From the NCBI GenBank assembly GCA_016713585.1, contig JADJOV010000027.1, forward strand, positions 391,430-455,429: 64,000 bases of DNA, read 5' to 3'. The stretch comes from Bdellovibrionales bacterium (lineage in GTDB: Bacteria > Bdellovibrionota > Bdellovibrionia > Bdellovibrionales > Bdellovibrionaceae). The notes under the pieces are model-generated. The model ran no database searches. It saw only the letters and a list, made by a program, of their open reading frames with translations, and was not told where the DNA came from. The position numbers and the translations under genes are program-made. Positions 19,811 through 29,362 of the stretch are shown piece by piece (the stretch's first letter is position 1; every line of letters starts with the position of its first letter).

Positions 19811-19915
19811 AAAATTTTCGTTGAATTCGGACGCTTTTTCAAGGCCAGTCTGACGTTCCGCCTTGTCTTACATTTCCAATTGGACTTCAGTTCAGACTTC
19901 TTCTAAGATTTCCAC

Positions 19916-20795
19916 ATGAATGATTTTTTTAGAGTTGTTATCCTTAGCTTTAATCATCCTGAAATTACGCAGCGATGCGTCAATAGTGTGCTTCAACTGG
20001 GGATCCTTCCGGAACGCGTGATTTTGATTCATAACGGAAGCGACAGAAATTTTGTCCAATTCCTTCAAAAAAAGCTTCCCGGAATCCAACATTTAATTTT
20101 AGAGAAGAACCTTGGATTCACGGCAGGTGCTAATGCGGGATTACGCTTGGGGTTTTCACAAACGGAATGGATCTATTTTCTCACGAACGATACTGAGGCT
20201 TTAAACCTCCCAAGCCAAATTCCACTTGAGCCATCGCTGATATCTCCCTTGATTCACCGCCGAAAGGTTAGCGTCGTTGCCTCAAGACTCGGGTTCTTTG
20301 ATCCTCGCTGGGGAGAGTTGACACATCTGCAGAATGCGGGAGATTTTTCAAAACTTCCCTTGCATGGATATCTTTATGCTCCAGGAGCTGGCTTTTTGAT
20401 TCCAAAAATTATTTTTTCCGAAACCAATGGATTCGATGAAACCCTTCATACCTATTGGGAGGACGTGGATCTGTCTGTGCGGGTCCAAAAGGCAGGCTTC
20501 CAGGTCAAACACGACCCAAAACTAAGCCTGATCCATTTTGTTGGAAAAACTTGTCACAAAAAATCCTTCTACACGACTTATCTTTTCCATCGAAATCGAA
20601 AAATTGTTTCCTTTCGTTACCTTGAAAAACGATTTCAATGGTTTCTGCTGCTTGTCCTGCTCAAAGATTTTTCTTCAACACCATCCGCTTAGCAATGTCC
20701 CGTCGCTGGAAAGATGTTTGGCTGCTGTTTACGGCCTACTTGAGCAGGAATCCTTCGATGCGCCTGCCTCATGGTGGGGCTCCAGGCAAACTTGA
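19916..20795 (+). CDS. family 2 glycosyltransferase, frameshift near the C-terminus
   Basis: GT-A fold sugar transferase. N-terminus FFRVVILSFNHPEITQRCVNSV, nucleotide-sugar site LTNDTEAL (DxD-like), acceptor region YAPGAGFLIPKIIF and catalytic-base ETHTYWEDVDLS-type motif (HTYWEDVDLSVRVQKAGF). The open frame ends at 20692. Adding one T to the run at 20668-20672 gives KDFFFNTIRLAMSRRWKDVWLL and a natural helical tail. The true stop is uncertain because that frame continues antisense into the CDF gene; I place it near 20795. It may modify a surface polysaccharide. Confidence 0.8.
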
Positions 20796-21723
20796 GAACT
20801 ATCTTCAAACTCGAGCGTGGATTCAGCCAGTCCCTCCTGATAGAGTAAGTTCTTTATCTTCACCTTCACTTGGTCCCACTGCTGGAGAGTCAAACCCTCT
20901 TGCAGGCCTAAATGCGCCGTCAAAATATGGGTCTCCCCATCCAGAGACCAAACATGCATATGATGAAAATTGTGAACCCAGTCCACTTTGAGAATTGAAT
21001 CAGTTATTTGTTCCATATTGACTGCTTGTGGAACGGCCTGAAGGATAACCTGCAAGACCTGGCGCAAATTCAAAAAAACATTTCGAATCACCCAAAGAGA
21101 AAGTAAAACTGCAAGCAAGGGATCAAGCCATGTCCACTGCCACACCATTAGTGCCAAACCTCCGACCAAGACTAGGGCCCAGCTCATCACATCTTCCAAA
21201 AGGTGCCAAAGGAGCATTTTTTCATTTAAACTAGAACCCTTTGACAAGCGAAAGGCCGCAATCCCATTGACCACAAGTCCGATCATGGCAAAAGCAATCA
21301 TCCCCTCAGCCTTGGGAATCGAGGCGGGACTCCAAATTCTAGGAAGGGATTCCACCAAAATAAATAAACTTCCAGCGCAGAGAATAACCCCCGTCACCAA
21401 AGCCGCCAAAGTGGAAAAACGACGGTAACCATAGGAATATTTACGGTCTGATTTTTTATTGGAGGTGACCTCCAAAAAATAAGCAATTGCCAAGGCTACG
21501 GAATCCCCAAGATCATGGAGAGCACTCGATAGAATCGCTAGACTTTGTGTCCAAAACCCACCGATTAGCTCAAAGATTGCAAAGAAAAATTCAATATCAA
21601 CGCCAGTCTAATCCTGCCAAGAGACGCCTGTGACAAGTCGATAATAGAATGAGCATGTTGATGACCATGACCATGATTATGATTATGGATATGGTCATGC
21701 TTGTGACGGTGATTTTCTGTCAT
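20729..21723 (-). CDS. CDF-family divalent metal exporter, one frameshift
   Basis: Zn/Co/Cd:H+ antiporter of the cation diffusion facilitator family. From the ATG at 21723 the N-terminus is His-rich (HKHDHIHNHNHGHGHQHAH). One base added to the A-run at 21585-21589 (plus strand) restores RLALILNFFFAIFELIGGFW and SALHDLGDSVALAIAYF (TM2 metal ligands). Transmembrane helix 5 has HLLEDVMSW (H-x3-D). The cytoplasmic C-domain contains HNFHHMHVWSLDGETHILTAHL. The gene converges on the glycosyltransferase. The last residues (after EPHHEA) may be altered by a further indel. Confidence 0.88.
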
Positions 21724-21743
21724 AAGGTAAGCCTTATCATATG

Positions 21744-22361
21744 TTAAGCAGTCACTTCGGCAGACTCAATCAGACGAAAGAGAAATCGAACCTTCTCATT
21801 AATGTTATCAAACTCCAAAACCATTTGCTGAAGATCATAGTCCCTCACCAGATAAGAGCTAAATGCCCCCACGACCTCCTCAGGGCCTGACACATTTTTC
21901 AAAAACAACTCTTGCTGAGCAGGATCTGGAATGTGGGCATGGATCCATCGAGTGAGAATCTTTCGAAGATCATCGAGCTTAGGTTTCACGGACTCATCCA
22001 ACTCCTGATTCTCGAGCACCTGTTCGGCCTCACAAACCACATATCCACGCTGAAAGTCTTTAACAACCCCGAGCTTGACCTTACCTAGACCTTGGACAAA
22101 AACCAACAAGGTCCCATTGGATCGCTCTTCAATAATTTGAGCTTGTCCAAATCCAGCAATCGCTCTGATTCCAGCAAAAATCTCACCGACAACGGGAGCT
22201 TTCTGGGCTTGTGCTTCCTCAACAAAAGCAATTGCGATTGGTTTCTGATTCTGCACGGAGTCCCGGACCAAATCCAAATACCTGGGCTCAAAAATATTCA
22301 GGGGCTTGGTCGTTCTGGGAAAGAGGGTCACATTCACAAGTGGCAAAAGAAGTACTTCCAT
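21744..22361 (-). CDS. LON N-terminal (substrate-binding) domain protein
   Basis: 205 residues matching the stand-alone LON-SB domain: MEVLLLPLVNVTLFPRTTKPLNIFEPRYLDLVRD at the start (broken here by motif PLNIFEPRY), GIRAIAGFGQAQIIEERSNG and a helical C-terminus. It lacks the Lon AAA+ and protease domains. Such proteins are widespread, possibly recognising unfolded protein; function not firmly known. It precedes the CDF gene on the same strand by 20 bases and may be cotranscribed. Confidence 0.85.
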   Translation of the reverse strand: MEVLLLPLVNVTLFPRTTKPLNIFEPRYLDLVRDSVQNQKPIAIAFVEEAQAQKAPVVGEIFAGIRAIAGFGQAQIIEERSNGTLLVFVQGLGKVKLGVVKDFQRGYVVCEAEQVLENQELDESVKPKLDDLRKILTRWIHAHIPDPAQQELFLKNVSGPEEVVGAFSSYLVRDYDLQQMVLEFDNINEKVRFLFRLIESAEVTA

Positions 22362-22537
22362 CTTTTCAAGTCTAAGGAGGTTTCATCCCAAAGGCTAATT
22401 TTTTCTCCTTTCACAAGCCTCCTTCGCCAGAAACACCTCCAACATCCACGACCTCAATCGAGGATCAAAGCTCCCAAACAACTAGAACCACACGATGGAC
22501 CCTCCTTAAGCTTGTCTGGGCAACCTAACATGTTATC

Positions 22538-23338
22538 ATGGAAGCCATGTTTACAGGTCATGGAAATCTCTCATACGATTCAACAAAGAATCGTATAGTT
22601 TGGCTTTCACTTTCATTTCAAGCCGGAACTATCAATGTCGGCGGATTCCTGGCCGCGCAAAGATTCGTGACCCATACGACGGGCTTTGCCACTTTCTTTG
22701 GTGAATCCGTTGCCCGTGGGAATTTTATTGCAGGACTCGGACTTCTTTCTGTCCCCTTGTTTTTCCTTTTAGGGTCAATGCTGGCTGGCTACCTCGTCGA
22801 CCGCCGAATTATTCTCAATCAAAAACCTCTCTATAGTCTTTCCTTCTTTCTAATGATCTTCTTTATGCTTTTAACGACCTGGATTGGAGTCTCAGATGGC
22901 TTTGGTCGGTTTGGAGTTGAACTCAGGTTGAAAGAAAACTATTTCTTCTTGGCTCTCCTTTGTCTCACAAGTGGCCTGCAGAATGGGTTGGTGACAACGG
23001 CCTTTGGGGCCACTATTCGCACAACCCACCTCACCGGAGTCACCACTGATCTAGGTCTTGGCCTGATTCGTATTTTTTTCAATGCAACAGGAAGCCATCC
23101 GCGGACCCGAGAGGTTAAGGCCAATTGGATGCGTTTTTCAATAATAACGGCCTTCGTCTTAGGGTCCTTGTTTTCTGGAATAATCTTTCTAAAAACAGAA
23201 TTCTGGGGATTTCTGATTCCGACTGGAATTTCTACCGGCCTCTGGCTGTTGAGTCTTTACCATGGACCTGAACGAGCGCAACGCTGGCTGCATTTGTTCC
23301 ATCATAAAAAAACAAAGAAAGGTGCGCCAATCAGATGA
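22538..23338 (+). CDS. YoaK/DUF1275-family membrane protein
   Basis: 266 residues with six or seven hydrophobic spans. Family features: LSFQAGTINVGGFLAAQRFVTHTTG at the start (N-x-GG), TSGLQNGLVTTAFGATIRTTHLTG in the middle, TDLGLGLIR. Function of the family is not established, although transport is likely. ATGA overlap with the following Na/Pi cotransporter gene suggests an operon. The ATG at 22547 is an alternative start. Confidence 0.85.
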   Translation: MEAMFTGHGNLSYDSTKNRIVWLSLSFQAGTINVGGFLAAQRFVTHTTGFATFFGESVARGNFIAGLGLLSVPLFFLLGSMLAGYLVDRRIILNQKPLYSLSFFLMIFFMLLTTWIGVSDGFGRFGVELRLKENYFFLALLCLTSGLQNGLVTTAFGATIRTTHLTGVTTDLGLGLIRIFFNATGSHPRTREVKANWMRFSIITAFVLGSLFSGIIFLKTEFWGFLIPTGISTGLWLLSLYHGPERAQRWLHLFHHKKTKKGAPIR

Positions 23339-24948
23339 TAGATACAGGCAACTCTTACATTCTTCTTTTGCTTGGTGGTGTCGCATTTTTTCTCTACGGA
23401 ATGACATTAACGAGTCAATCCTTAGAAAAACTCCTTTCACAAAGAATTTCGGGTCTTCTCAAAAGACTTTCTGCAAATCAGTTCCTCTCAATCGTGACTG
23501 GAATTTCCTTAACGACCTTGATGCAGAGCTCAGGGGCCGTCACCTCTATGTTAGTGGGCCTCGGTTCAGCACGGGTCATTACGCTGAAACAGGTGATGGG
23601 TGTCATTATTGGAACGGCCATTGGCTCGACGCTCACTGTTCAATTAATTTCATTTAATGTTTCACCAGTCGCTCTGCCGCTTTTTTTTTATTTCTTTTTT
23701 GTTTATTTCCACGCCAAAAAACCAGGTGTAAAGAACACCGCCTTGGTCTTCATGGGTTTTGGTCTTCTCTTTTTGGGACTCCTGATGATTTCAACGAGTG
23801 CTCATCACTTTTCTCAGAACCCTTATTTGACTGATTTTTTCCAAAGTTTTCGTGAGAATCCGGGTTATTCCTTGGCAATTTCAATGATCTTTTGTGCGCT
23901 CGTCCAATCGAGTGCGGTGACCATTGGCCTCGCAATGAGTCTGGCATCAGCCCATGTGATTCGCATCGAAGATGCCATGCTCTGGGTCTATGGCGCCAAT
24001 ATCGGGACCACCTCGACCGCCCTGATGGCTGCGGCTGGAAGTAATTATGTGGGAAGGCAAGTCGCCTGGGCGCACTTTTTTTACAAAACTCTCAGCGTTG
24101 CGGTGTTCTATCCCTTCACAATCCTGTTTATTGAATTGCTGACTCCCTTTCAATCAAACCCCTCACGCCTGGTCGCGAATGGACACTTTATTTTCAATAT
24201 TTTTTCAGCGATTCTGTTTTTCCCATTTATTGGGAAGGGAGCTAAAGTCATTGAAAAAATGTTTCCTAAAAACCCAGGAGAAGAATTTGGAACTGACTAC
24301 CTAAATTTAAACAACTACCAGAGCAGCGCTCTGGCCACCTCCTACGCGCACCGAGAAATCATGAGGACCGCTGATATTGTTCTCTCAATGATTAATGATT
24401 CCTTGGCCCTCTTTGAGAAAAATAATCCAACCATGATAGACTCAATTCGTGACCGGGATAACAAGGTTGATTTTCTTTACCGAGAAACCAAAATGTTTTT
24501 ACTTGATCATGCAAACAAATCGAATACCGCGGTTCATCAGAATATTATGGATATGATTATGTTTTTGAGTGATGTCGAGCGCTCAGCGGACGCGATTGAT
24601 ATTAACCTTATCGCACTGGCGATTAAGAAAAATGCGCTGAAGCTTGAATTTTCCTCAGAGGGGTGGGCCGAGATTAAGGCCATGCACCAAGAGGTCGTCA
24701 AGGTCGCCTCAGTCGCAATCCACGCCTTTCAAAGGCCTGACCTTTGTGAAGGTGTCATTCAATTGAAACGAGAACTTGCAAAGACCGAAATCACATTCCG
24801 GGAACACCACATCAGTCGTCTGAATCGTGGGCTCAAAGACTCCATCAACACAAGCTCAATTCATCTTGACTTACTTAGCGAGTATCGCCGAATTGCCTCG
24901 CTTCTGTGCAATCATGCCTATAAAACCTCTAAGGATTCGAGCACATGA
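23335..24948 (+). CDS. Na/Pi cotransporter family protein (NptA/YjbB type) with PhoU-like tail
   Basis: 537 residues. Two inverted Na/Pi repeats carry the QSSG-type motif (TTLMQSSGAVTSMLVGLGSA and ALVQSSAVTIGLAMSLASA) plus GANIGTTSTA. After eight or so membrane spans, a helical PhoU-like domain (HREIMRTADIVLSMINDSLALF; IMDMIMFLSDVERSADAIDINL) makes up the C-terminal third. It probably moves phosphate, perhaps as an exporter. Overlaps its neighbours by 4 bases on both sides. Confidence 0.9.
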   Translation: MIDTGNSYILLLLGGVAFFLYGMTLTSQSLEKLLSQRISGLLKRLSANQFLSIVTGISLTTLMQSSGAVTSMLVGLGSARVITLKQVMGVIIGTAIGSTLTVQLISFNVSPVALPLFFYFFFVYFHAKKPGVKNTALVFMGFGLLFLGLLMISTSAHHFSQNPYLTDFFQSFRENPGYSLAISMIFCALVQSSAVTIGLAMSLASAHVIRIEDAMLWVYGANIGTTSTALMAAAGSNYVGRQVAWAHFFYKTLSVAVFYPFTILFIELLTPFQSNPSRLVANGHFIFNIFSAILFFPFIGKGAKVIEKMFPKNPGEEFGTDYLNLNNYQSSALATSYAHREIMRTADIVLSMINDSLALFEKNNPTMIDSIRDRDNKVDFLYRETKMFLLDHANKSNTAVHQNIMDMIMFLSDVERSADAIDINLIALAIKKNALKLEFSSEGWAEIKAMHQEVVKVASVAIHAFQRPDLCEGVIQLKRELAKTEITFREHHISRLNRGLKDSINTSSIHLDLLSEYRRIASLLCNHAYKTSKDSST

Positions 24949-25310
24949 ATAGTGTTCTGAGTTCTTCCAATCCATTGTTCTTGTCGATTCTGCTTCTCTT
25001 CGGCTCCAATATATTTATGACCTTTGCCTGGTATGGTCACCTGAAAAACCTGCGGGAAAGCCCTCTTTGGATTGCGATCGCCGTCAGCTGGGGCATTGCT
25101 TTTTTTGAATATTGCCTTCAGGTCCCCGCTAATCGTATCGGCAGTCAAACCCTCAGTCTTGGCCAACTCAAGATTGTTCAGGAAATCATTACAATGGTTG
25201 TCTTTGCTGGCTTCAGCATTCTCTATATGAATCAAAGCCTAAAACTCGATTATCTCTGGGCGAGTCTTTGTTTGATTGGTGCCGTTTACTTTGTATTTCG
25301 TGGTGGCTAA
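24945..25310 (+). CDS. DMT-like small membrane protein, DUF486 family
   Basis: 121 residues, four transmembrane helices (LSILLLFGSNIFMTFAWYGHL; WIAIAVSWGIAFFEYCLQVPANRIG; IITMVVFAGFSILYM; WASLCLIGAVYFVF). The block FFEYCLQVPANRIG is typical of DUF486, a four-helix relative of drug/metabolite transporters. Third gene of the YoaK-Na/Pi-DUF486 overlap operon. Substrate unknown. Confidence 0.85.
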   Translation: MNSVLSSSNPLFLSILLLFGSNIFMTFAWYGHLKNLRESPLWIAIAVSWGIAFFEYCLQVPANRIGSQTLSLGQLKIVQEIITMVVFAGFSILYMNQSLKLDYLWASLCLIGAVYFVFRGG

Positions 25311-25353
25311 CTGCCTTTTCTGATCTTTGACTCAGATAGAGACAAATCAACAG

Positions 25354-25797
25354 TCAGTAAAGCATCCGTGAGTGACCACCTGAGTTAGACCTCACGCGAG
25401 CTGCTTCTGCAGCGAGCTCAGCTTCAAAGCCAAAAAAAAGTCTTAACCCTGCAGCCTCCTCAACGGTAAACCAACCAAAGTTCATGATTTCATCTGGAAC
25501 TTGCGGAGATATGGAGCTTCCAAAAAAGCGCACAAAATAAAAATGATCCGTCCTATCTGGTCGATGATTTATGTGAAGCTTTGGTCCAATCTCAATTTGT
25601 CCGATTATTTCTGCGCCAAACTCCTCCGACAGTTCCCGACTCAAAGCCTGGATATGATCCAAGTCTGATTTGTCTATGCCGCCGCCTGGATTTCCCCACT
25701 TGCCCAAATCGCATGGATTTCGTTCTCGGTGTTGAACCAAGAAAGTTCTATGGTTCCTATCGACAATGACCGCGCGAACTGTTTCTCTCATCTGCAC
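25354..25797 (-). CDS. NUDIX hydrolase
   Basis: 147 residues. Beta strands ETVRAVIVDRNHRTFLVQHR, then a Nudix box around residues 36-60 (GNPGGGIDKSDL...LSRELSEEFGA). The essential RE-x2-EE-x-G part is intact, whereas the first Glu of G-x5-E is replaced by Asp. It would hydrolyse a nucleoside diphosphate linked to another group; substrate unknown. It converges on the DUF486 gene and borders the accessory region. Confidence 0.85.
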   Translation of the reverse strand: MQMRETVRAVIVDRNHRTFLVQHRERNPCDLGKWGNPGGGIDKSDLDHIQALSRELSEEFGAEIIGQIEIGPKLHINHRPDRTDHFYFVRFFGSSISPQVPDEIMNFGWFTVEEAAGLRLFFGFEAELAAEAARVRSNSGGHSRMLY

Positions 25798-25957
25798 GTT
25801 CTAATTTCGAGTCTGAAGTCGGTCAAGAAAATAAAAAACAAGGATTTACCTGTGCTTTGAGAGAAGCAGGCTCCTGACCAAGATCGAAGTTGAAGAGAAT
25901 CCCATTGATTTGGTCCGGCTGAAGCAAATTCTAAAAACAGCCGGCCCTTAGAAGTGA

Positions 25958-26832
25958 GCTTTTCCCATTTGCAGGCCGCCTCGAGTTCCTACAGATTCTT
26001 GCTCGGTCCCAATAAAGGAAAAAAGGCTCTCGTGCTCAAAACTCAGGTCGACAGGGACCACCTCGGGAAAGGTGGACTTGTTGGCAAGTATTCCGGCTTC
26101 ACTCTCCATGGAGGTGTTGCCGTAGGCCCTGGGCAACGAGACAAGCTTGAAAAGATCGCCCGATATATTGCAAGGCCCGCCATCAGCGAAGAGAGGCTCT
26201 CTGTCAACTCCAGAGGGCAGGTCATCTATAAGCTCAAAACGCCATATGAGGATGGAACCACTCAAATTGTCTTTGAGCCCTTGGAGTTCTTGGAAAAACT
26301 TGCCGCCCTTGTCCCTCGGCCAAGAGTTCATCTCACCAGATTTCACGGAGTCCTTGCTCCAAACTACAAGCACAGAAAACTCATCATCCCAACCCCACCC
26401 TCCACGACTCCGACCCAAGAAAAGGCCGACCAGACTCAGGATGACAACAAAAAGAACGACTCAACAAAGAAAAAGCGCATCACCTGGGCTCAACTGCTCA
26501 AGCGAGTCTTCAAAATAGACATAGAAATCTGCAATGTTTGCGGCGGCAGAATGGCAGCCATTTCCGCAATCACTGATCCCGAGGTGATCCAAAAAATACT
26601 CGAGCATCTGAAACTCCCCACAAAATCACCGAAAATCCACCCAAGCCGAGGACCTCCACAACACCATTGCAAAGGTTCTGGAGACGACTTCATCCAATCC
26701 AAGCCTTCCCTGATTATGATTAGACCAAGACACACGACTCATGAGCTTTCTTGGAACCCTCAGATTCGAAATCCACGAGTCGAAGGGACTCCCATACAAA
26801 AAAACAAATCCAATGAGAAAAAATCGATATAA
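25958..26832 (+). pseudogene. IS91-family transposase fragment (copy A)
   Basis: Encodes the transposase from FSHLQAASSSYRFLLG onward, with the IS91 signatures IARYIARPAISEERLSV, TQIVFEPLEFLEKLAALVPRPRVHL, FHGVLAPNY and the C-terminal zinc motif CNVCGGRMAAISAITDPEVIQKIL. The HUH motif region is missing, so it cannot be active. A five-base duplication in the last codons (CAATCCAAG) shifts the native ending into a longer tail. Confidence 0.85.
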
Positions 26833-26983
26833 AATCTCATAAACAGTCCATCAATCTAAAAAGCATCATCAAAAACTCAAAAAAATTGAGCAGAATTAAC
26901 TGGAAACCAACTTCCCGCAGAATTGACCAGGCGTCCTATATAATTGAGTTCCTCAGCGCAGGTGCTTTGTTCTTCCTATCCTC
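25958..26983 (+). mobile_element. IS91-like element copy A, 5'-truncated
   Basis: Sequence shared with copies at 31790, 45.6 kb and 49656 begins at 25958 and ends at 26983 with the common terminus ...GTTCTTCCTATCCTC. It carries only the 3' two thirds of the transposase gene. It is the most diverged copy (many substitutions relative to the other three), so it is the oldest. The left end is abrupt; just before it is a short remnant reading frame ending at about 25950. The right end cuts into an AbiEii toxin gene. Confidence 0.85.
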
Positions 26984-27692
26984 GAATCTCTCCAAAGCTT
27001 CGTCGAAATACATTCAAAACGAAATGCTTCCAAATTTAAGCGCAAGTGTCGCAGCAAAATTAAAAACATCAGACGGATGGCAAATTCTAAATGATGCAGA
27101 CGACTCAAGTGGGCAGACGCTTCTGTTTGAGTATCCGAGCATTACTCCTAAGGGCGGCTATATCCGACCTTTTGTGAAAATAGAAATGGGCGCAAGAGCA
27201 GAGCATTGGCCCGTTAGCGATCATCCAGTTCAAAGCTACGCGAAAGAAGCACTCAAGGAAAAAATCCATGAACTGCCGACGACAGTGCGCGTACTTAACG
27301 CCGAAAGAACTTTCTGGGAGAAAGCCACAATCCTTCATCAGTATGCTCACTTGCCTGCCGACAAAGCTTTGCCATCTAGAATTTCACGCCATCTCTATGA
27401 CTTTTTTCGGTTGCTCGAGTCTACCGTAAAAGAAAAGGCTTTAAAGGAAGTCCATCTGCTTGAGCGCGTGGCGAACCACAAAAGGGTTTACTTCGCTTCT
27501 GGATGGGCGAATTACGACACGGCTCGCAAAGGGTCCTTGAAACTATCTCCTCATACAAGGGTTTTGGGAGAGCTAGAAAAAGACTATAAGGAAATGAAAG
27601 CCATGTTCTTTCGTGCAATTCCAGAGTGGAAACACATTCTTGAAACCATAGAAAAATTTAAATTAATTTGGGACTCATTTAGTGGAGACTGA
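26984..27692 (+). pseudogene. AbiEii/AbiGii-type nucleotidyltransferase toxin, N-terminus removed by IS91-like copy A
   Basis: The remaining C-terminal part of about 236 residues has the AbiEii signatures FVKIEMGARAEHWPVSDH, VLNAERTFWEKATILHQYAH and RISRHLYDFFRL. AbiEii is the toxin of an AbiE type IV toxin-antitoxin/abortive-infection system, and the missing N-terminus would hold the GSxxKD-type nucleotidyltransferase site. The reading frame runs in from the element terminus (…FLSS then NLSKASS), so a fused product is possible but lacks catalysis. The AbiEi antitoxin is not present. Evidence that the insertion removed a phage-defence gene. Confidence 0.85.
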
Positions 27693-27952
27693 CACGAAGG
27701 GCATTTTACGCCACTTAGATTTAAACCATAGACTTCTTTGAATTTCATAATACCAAATGCAATTGCAGAAATTAAAAAGCCTGGCACCAGCACAAAATGC
27801 AAAACAGGAATGAGTAGTGAAAAAACGGCCGCAAAGAAAAGTAAAATGAATAATTTAATAGACCGCTGTATTCTTTGAGTAGTTCCATATATTTCAATGG
27901 GGATATCAGGGCAGGGCATAATTTGCCCCTCTACTTTAACTATTACGTTCAT
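27584..27952 (-). CDS. small membrane protein with zinc-ribbon-like C-terminus
   Basis: 122 residues with two hydrophobic helices (IKLFILLFFAAVFSLLIPVLHFVLVPGFLISAIAFGI region) followed by KCPSCQSPLNESQ, half of a zinc ribbon. It overlaps the clcA stop codon by 17 bases, so it is the second gene of that operon. Its last 100 bases run antisense through the AbiEii remnant, so the true C-terminus may have been replaced by the neighbouring rearrangement. Function unknown. Confidence 0.5.
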   Translation of the reverse strand: MNVIVKVEGQIMPCPDIPIEIYGTTQRIQRSIKLFILLFFAAVFSLLIPVLHFVLVPGFLISAIAFGIMKFKEVYGLNLSGVKCPSCQSPLNESQINLNFSMVSRMCFHSGIARKNMAFISL

Positions 27953-29274
27953 TTGAATCCATTTCCTTTAACAATCTCTCATATACGAATTCATAGAATG
28001 ATTTTTTAGAAATTAGTTTTGATAAGCCATGACCAATAATTGCGGACAACATCAAAGGAAAAATTGAGCTGTGTCTATCAGTCATTTCAAGGACAAGAAT
28101 AAAAGAAGTCAAAGGTGAATGGGTTAGAGCCGCAAGTCCTGCAGTCATCCCAATCAGCACGGCGAGAGGGCCAAGTTCAAAATTGAATAAGTTACTGAAA
28201 TAAGATCCTGATGATCCACCTAAACTTAGAGTCGGGGCGAAAATCCCTCCTGCTCCGCCATTTGCATATGTAAGTATGCTGCCAAAAAAGCGTGATACAA
28301 AATCAGATAAACTCGCATTTTGAGAGTTAAAAAGCATACTGGTCAGCAAATCTTTTCCAGATCCTTTGCCGTGAGATGAAAGTAAGACAACGAGCAATCC
28401 AAAAAGTAGGCCGGATGCTAACGTAAAAATTGCCTTTTTCGAAATAGAATTCAAGTCAGTGCGCCAGCGAACCACATACTTTAACGACTGAGCAAAAACG
28501 GTAACTACAGCCGCCGAAATCAAAGATATTGTTAAATATTGCCAAACTAAATAATATTCAAAATTTGGGATCTTAGGGTATCCAAGATATAGGTATGGCC
28601 CCATAATCATCTGAGAGATAATACCTGCGAAAATGACAGCATGAAGTACGCCGGTTCTAAACGAACTTAGATGAGATTTGGCGAGTTCCTCGATAACATA
28701 TACAATCCCACCAAGGGGGGGTGTTGAAGGCCGAGGCTAAGCCCGAAGCAGCGCCAGCCATCAAAAAAGCTGATCTATTTTGTATTTCTCCCCACTTCCA
28801 ATTCTTTCCTACCAAATGAAAAATTGAACCGGAAATTTGTAAAGTTGGCCCTTCACGACCAATCGCTCCTCCTCCTAATACTCCACAGATCGAGCTGATT
28901 ATTTTGACCAAAATAATTCTAAAACTCAAAAAATTATCAATCGAATCAATTTGCTTTTGGTGTGCTTTTTCAATTGCAACCATTAATTGAGGAATTCCGC
29001 TGCCGTTAGCCTTCGGTGCCAATTTTTCAACGAGAAGCCACGAAATACAAAAGAAAATCGGTGGTATCGCAACAAACCACAATCCAGAAAAATTAAATAT
29101 TTTCTTAGAAACCTCTTCGGCCCAAGAAAATAAGTGCGCATATCCTGTCGCAAAAAGTGCAGTCAGTGCTCCGGCAATCCAAAAAGGCAACAGTCTTTGG
29201 AAGTGGTCTCTGATTTCAAAAATCTTTTTCGATCCGAACCGGTAAAGCTCATGTGATTCCTTTAGTATATCCAT
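27936..29274 (-). CDS. clcA: ClC-family chloride channel/antiporter, one frameshift
   Basis: All three ClC selectivity motifs are present: GSGIPQ, GREGPTLQISGS (with the gating Glu) and GGAGGIFAPTLSLGG. Two frames meet at a seven-G run (28715-28721, plus strand). Removing one G restores NTPLGGIVYVIEELAKSHLSS and a continuous protein of about 445 residues with the usual ClC helices. No CBS domains. It could act as a Cl-/H+ exchanger in acid resistance or ion balance; direction cannot be decided. Followed by the small zinc-ribbon membrane protein. Confidence 0.9.
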
Positions 29275-29362
29275 TTTTTCCTATTTCCCTCTTTCAAGAA
29301 TCGGATTCAAAAATTGCTGTTGTTTTGAAAGAGAGAGCCTAAATAAAGTCTGATGTTGAATT

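Noticed and set aside
25948..26418. Minus-strand frames over all IS91-like copies (also 31944-32465, 46287-46883)
   Set aside because: They recur only because the element is repeated; they are antisense shadows of the transposase gene with no recognisable domain.
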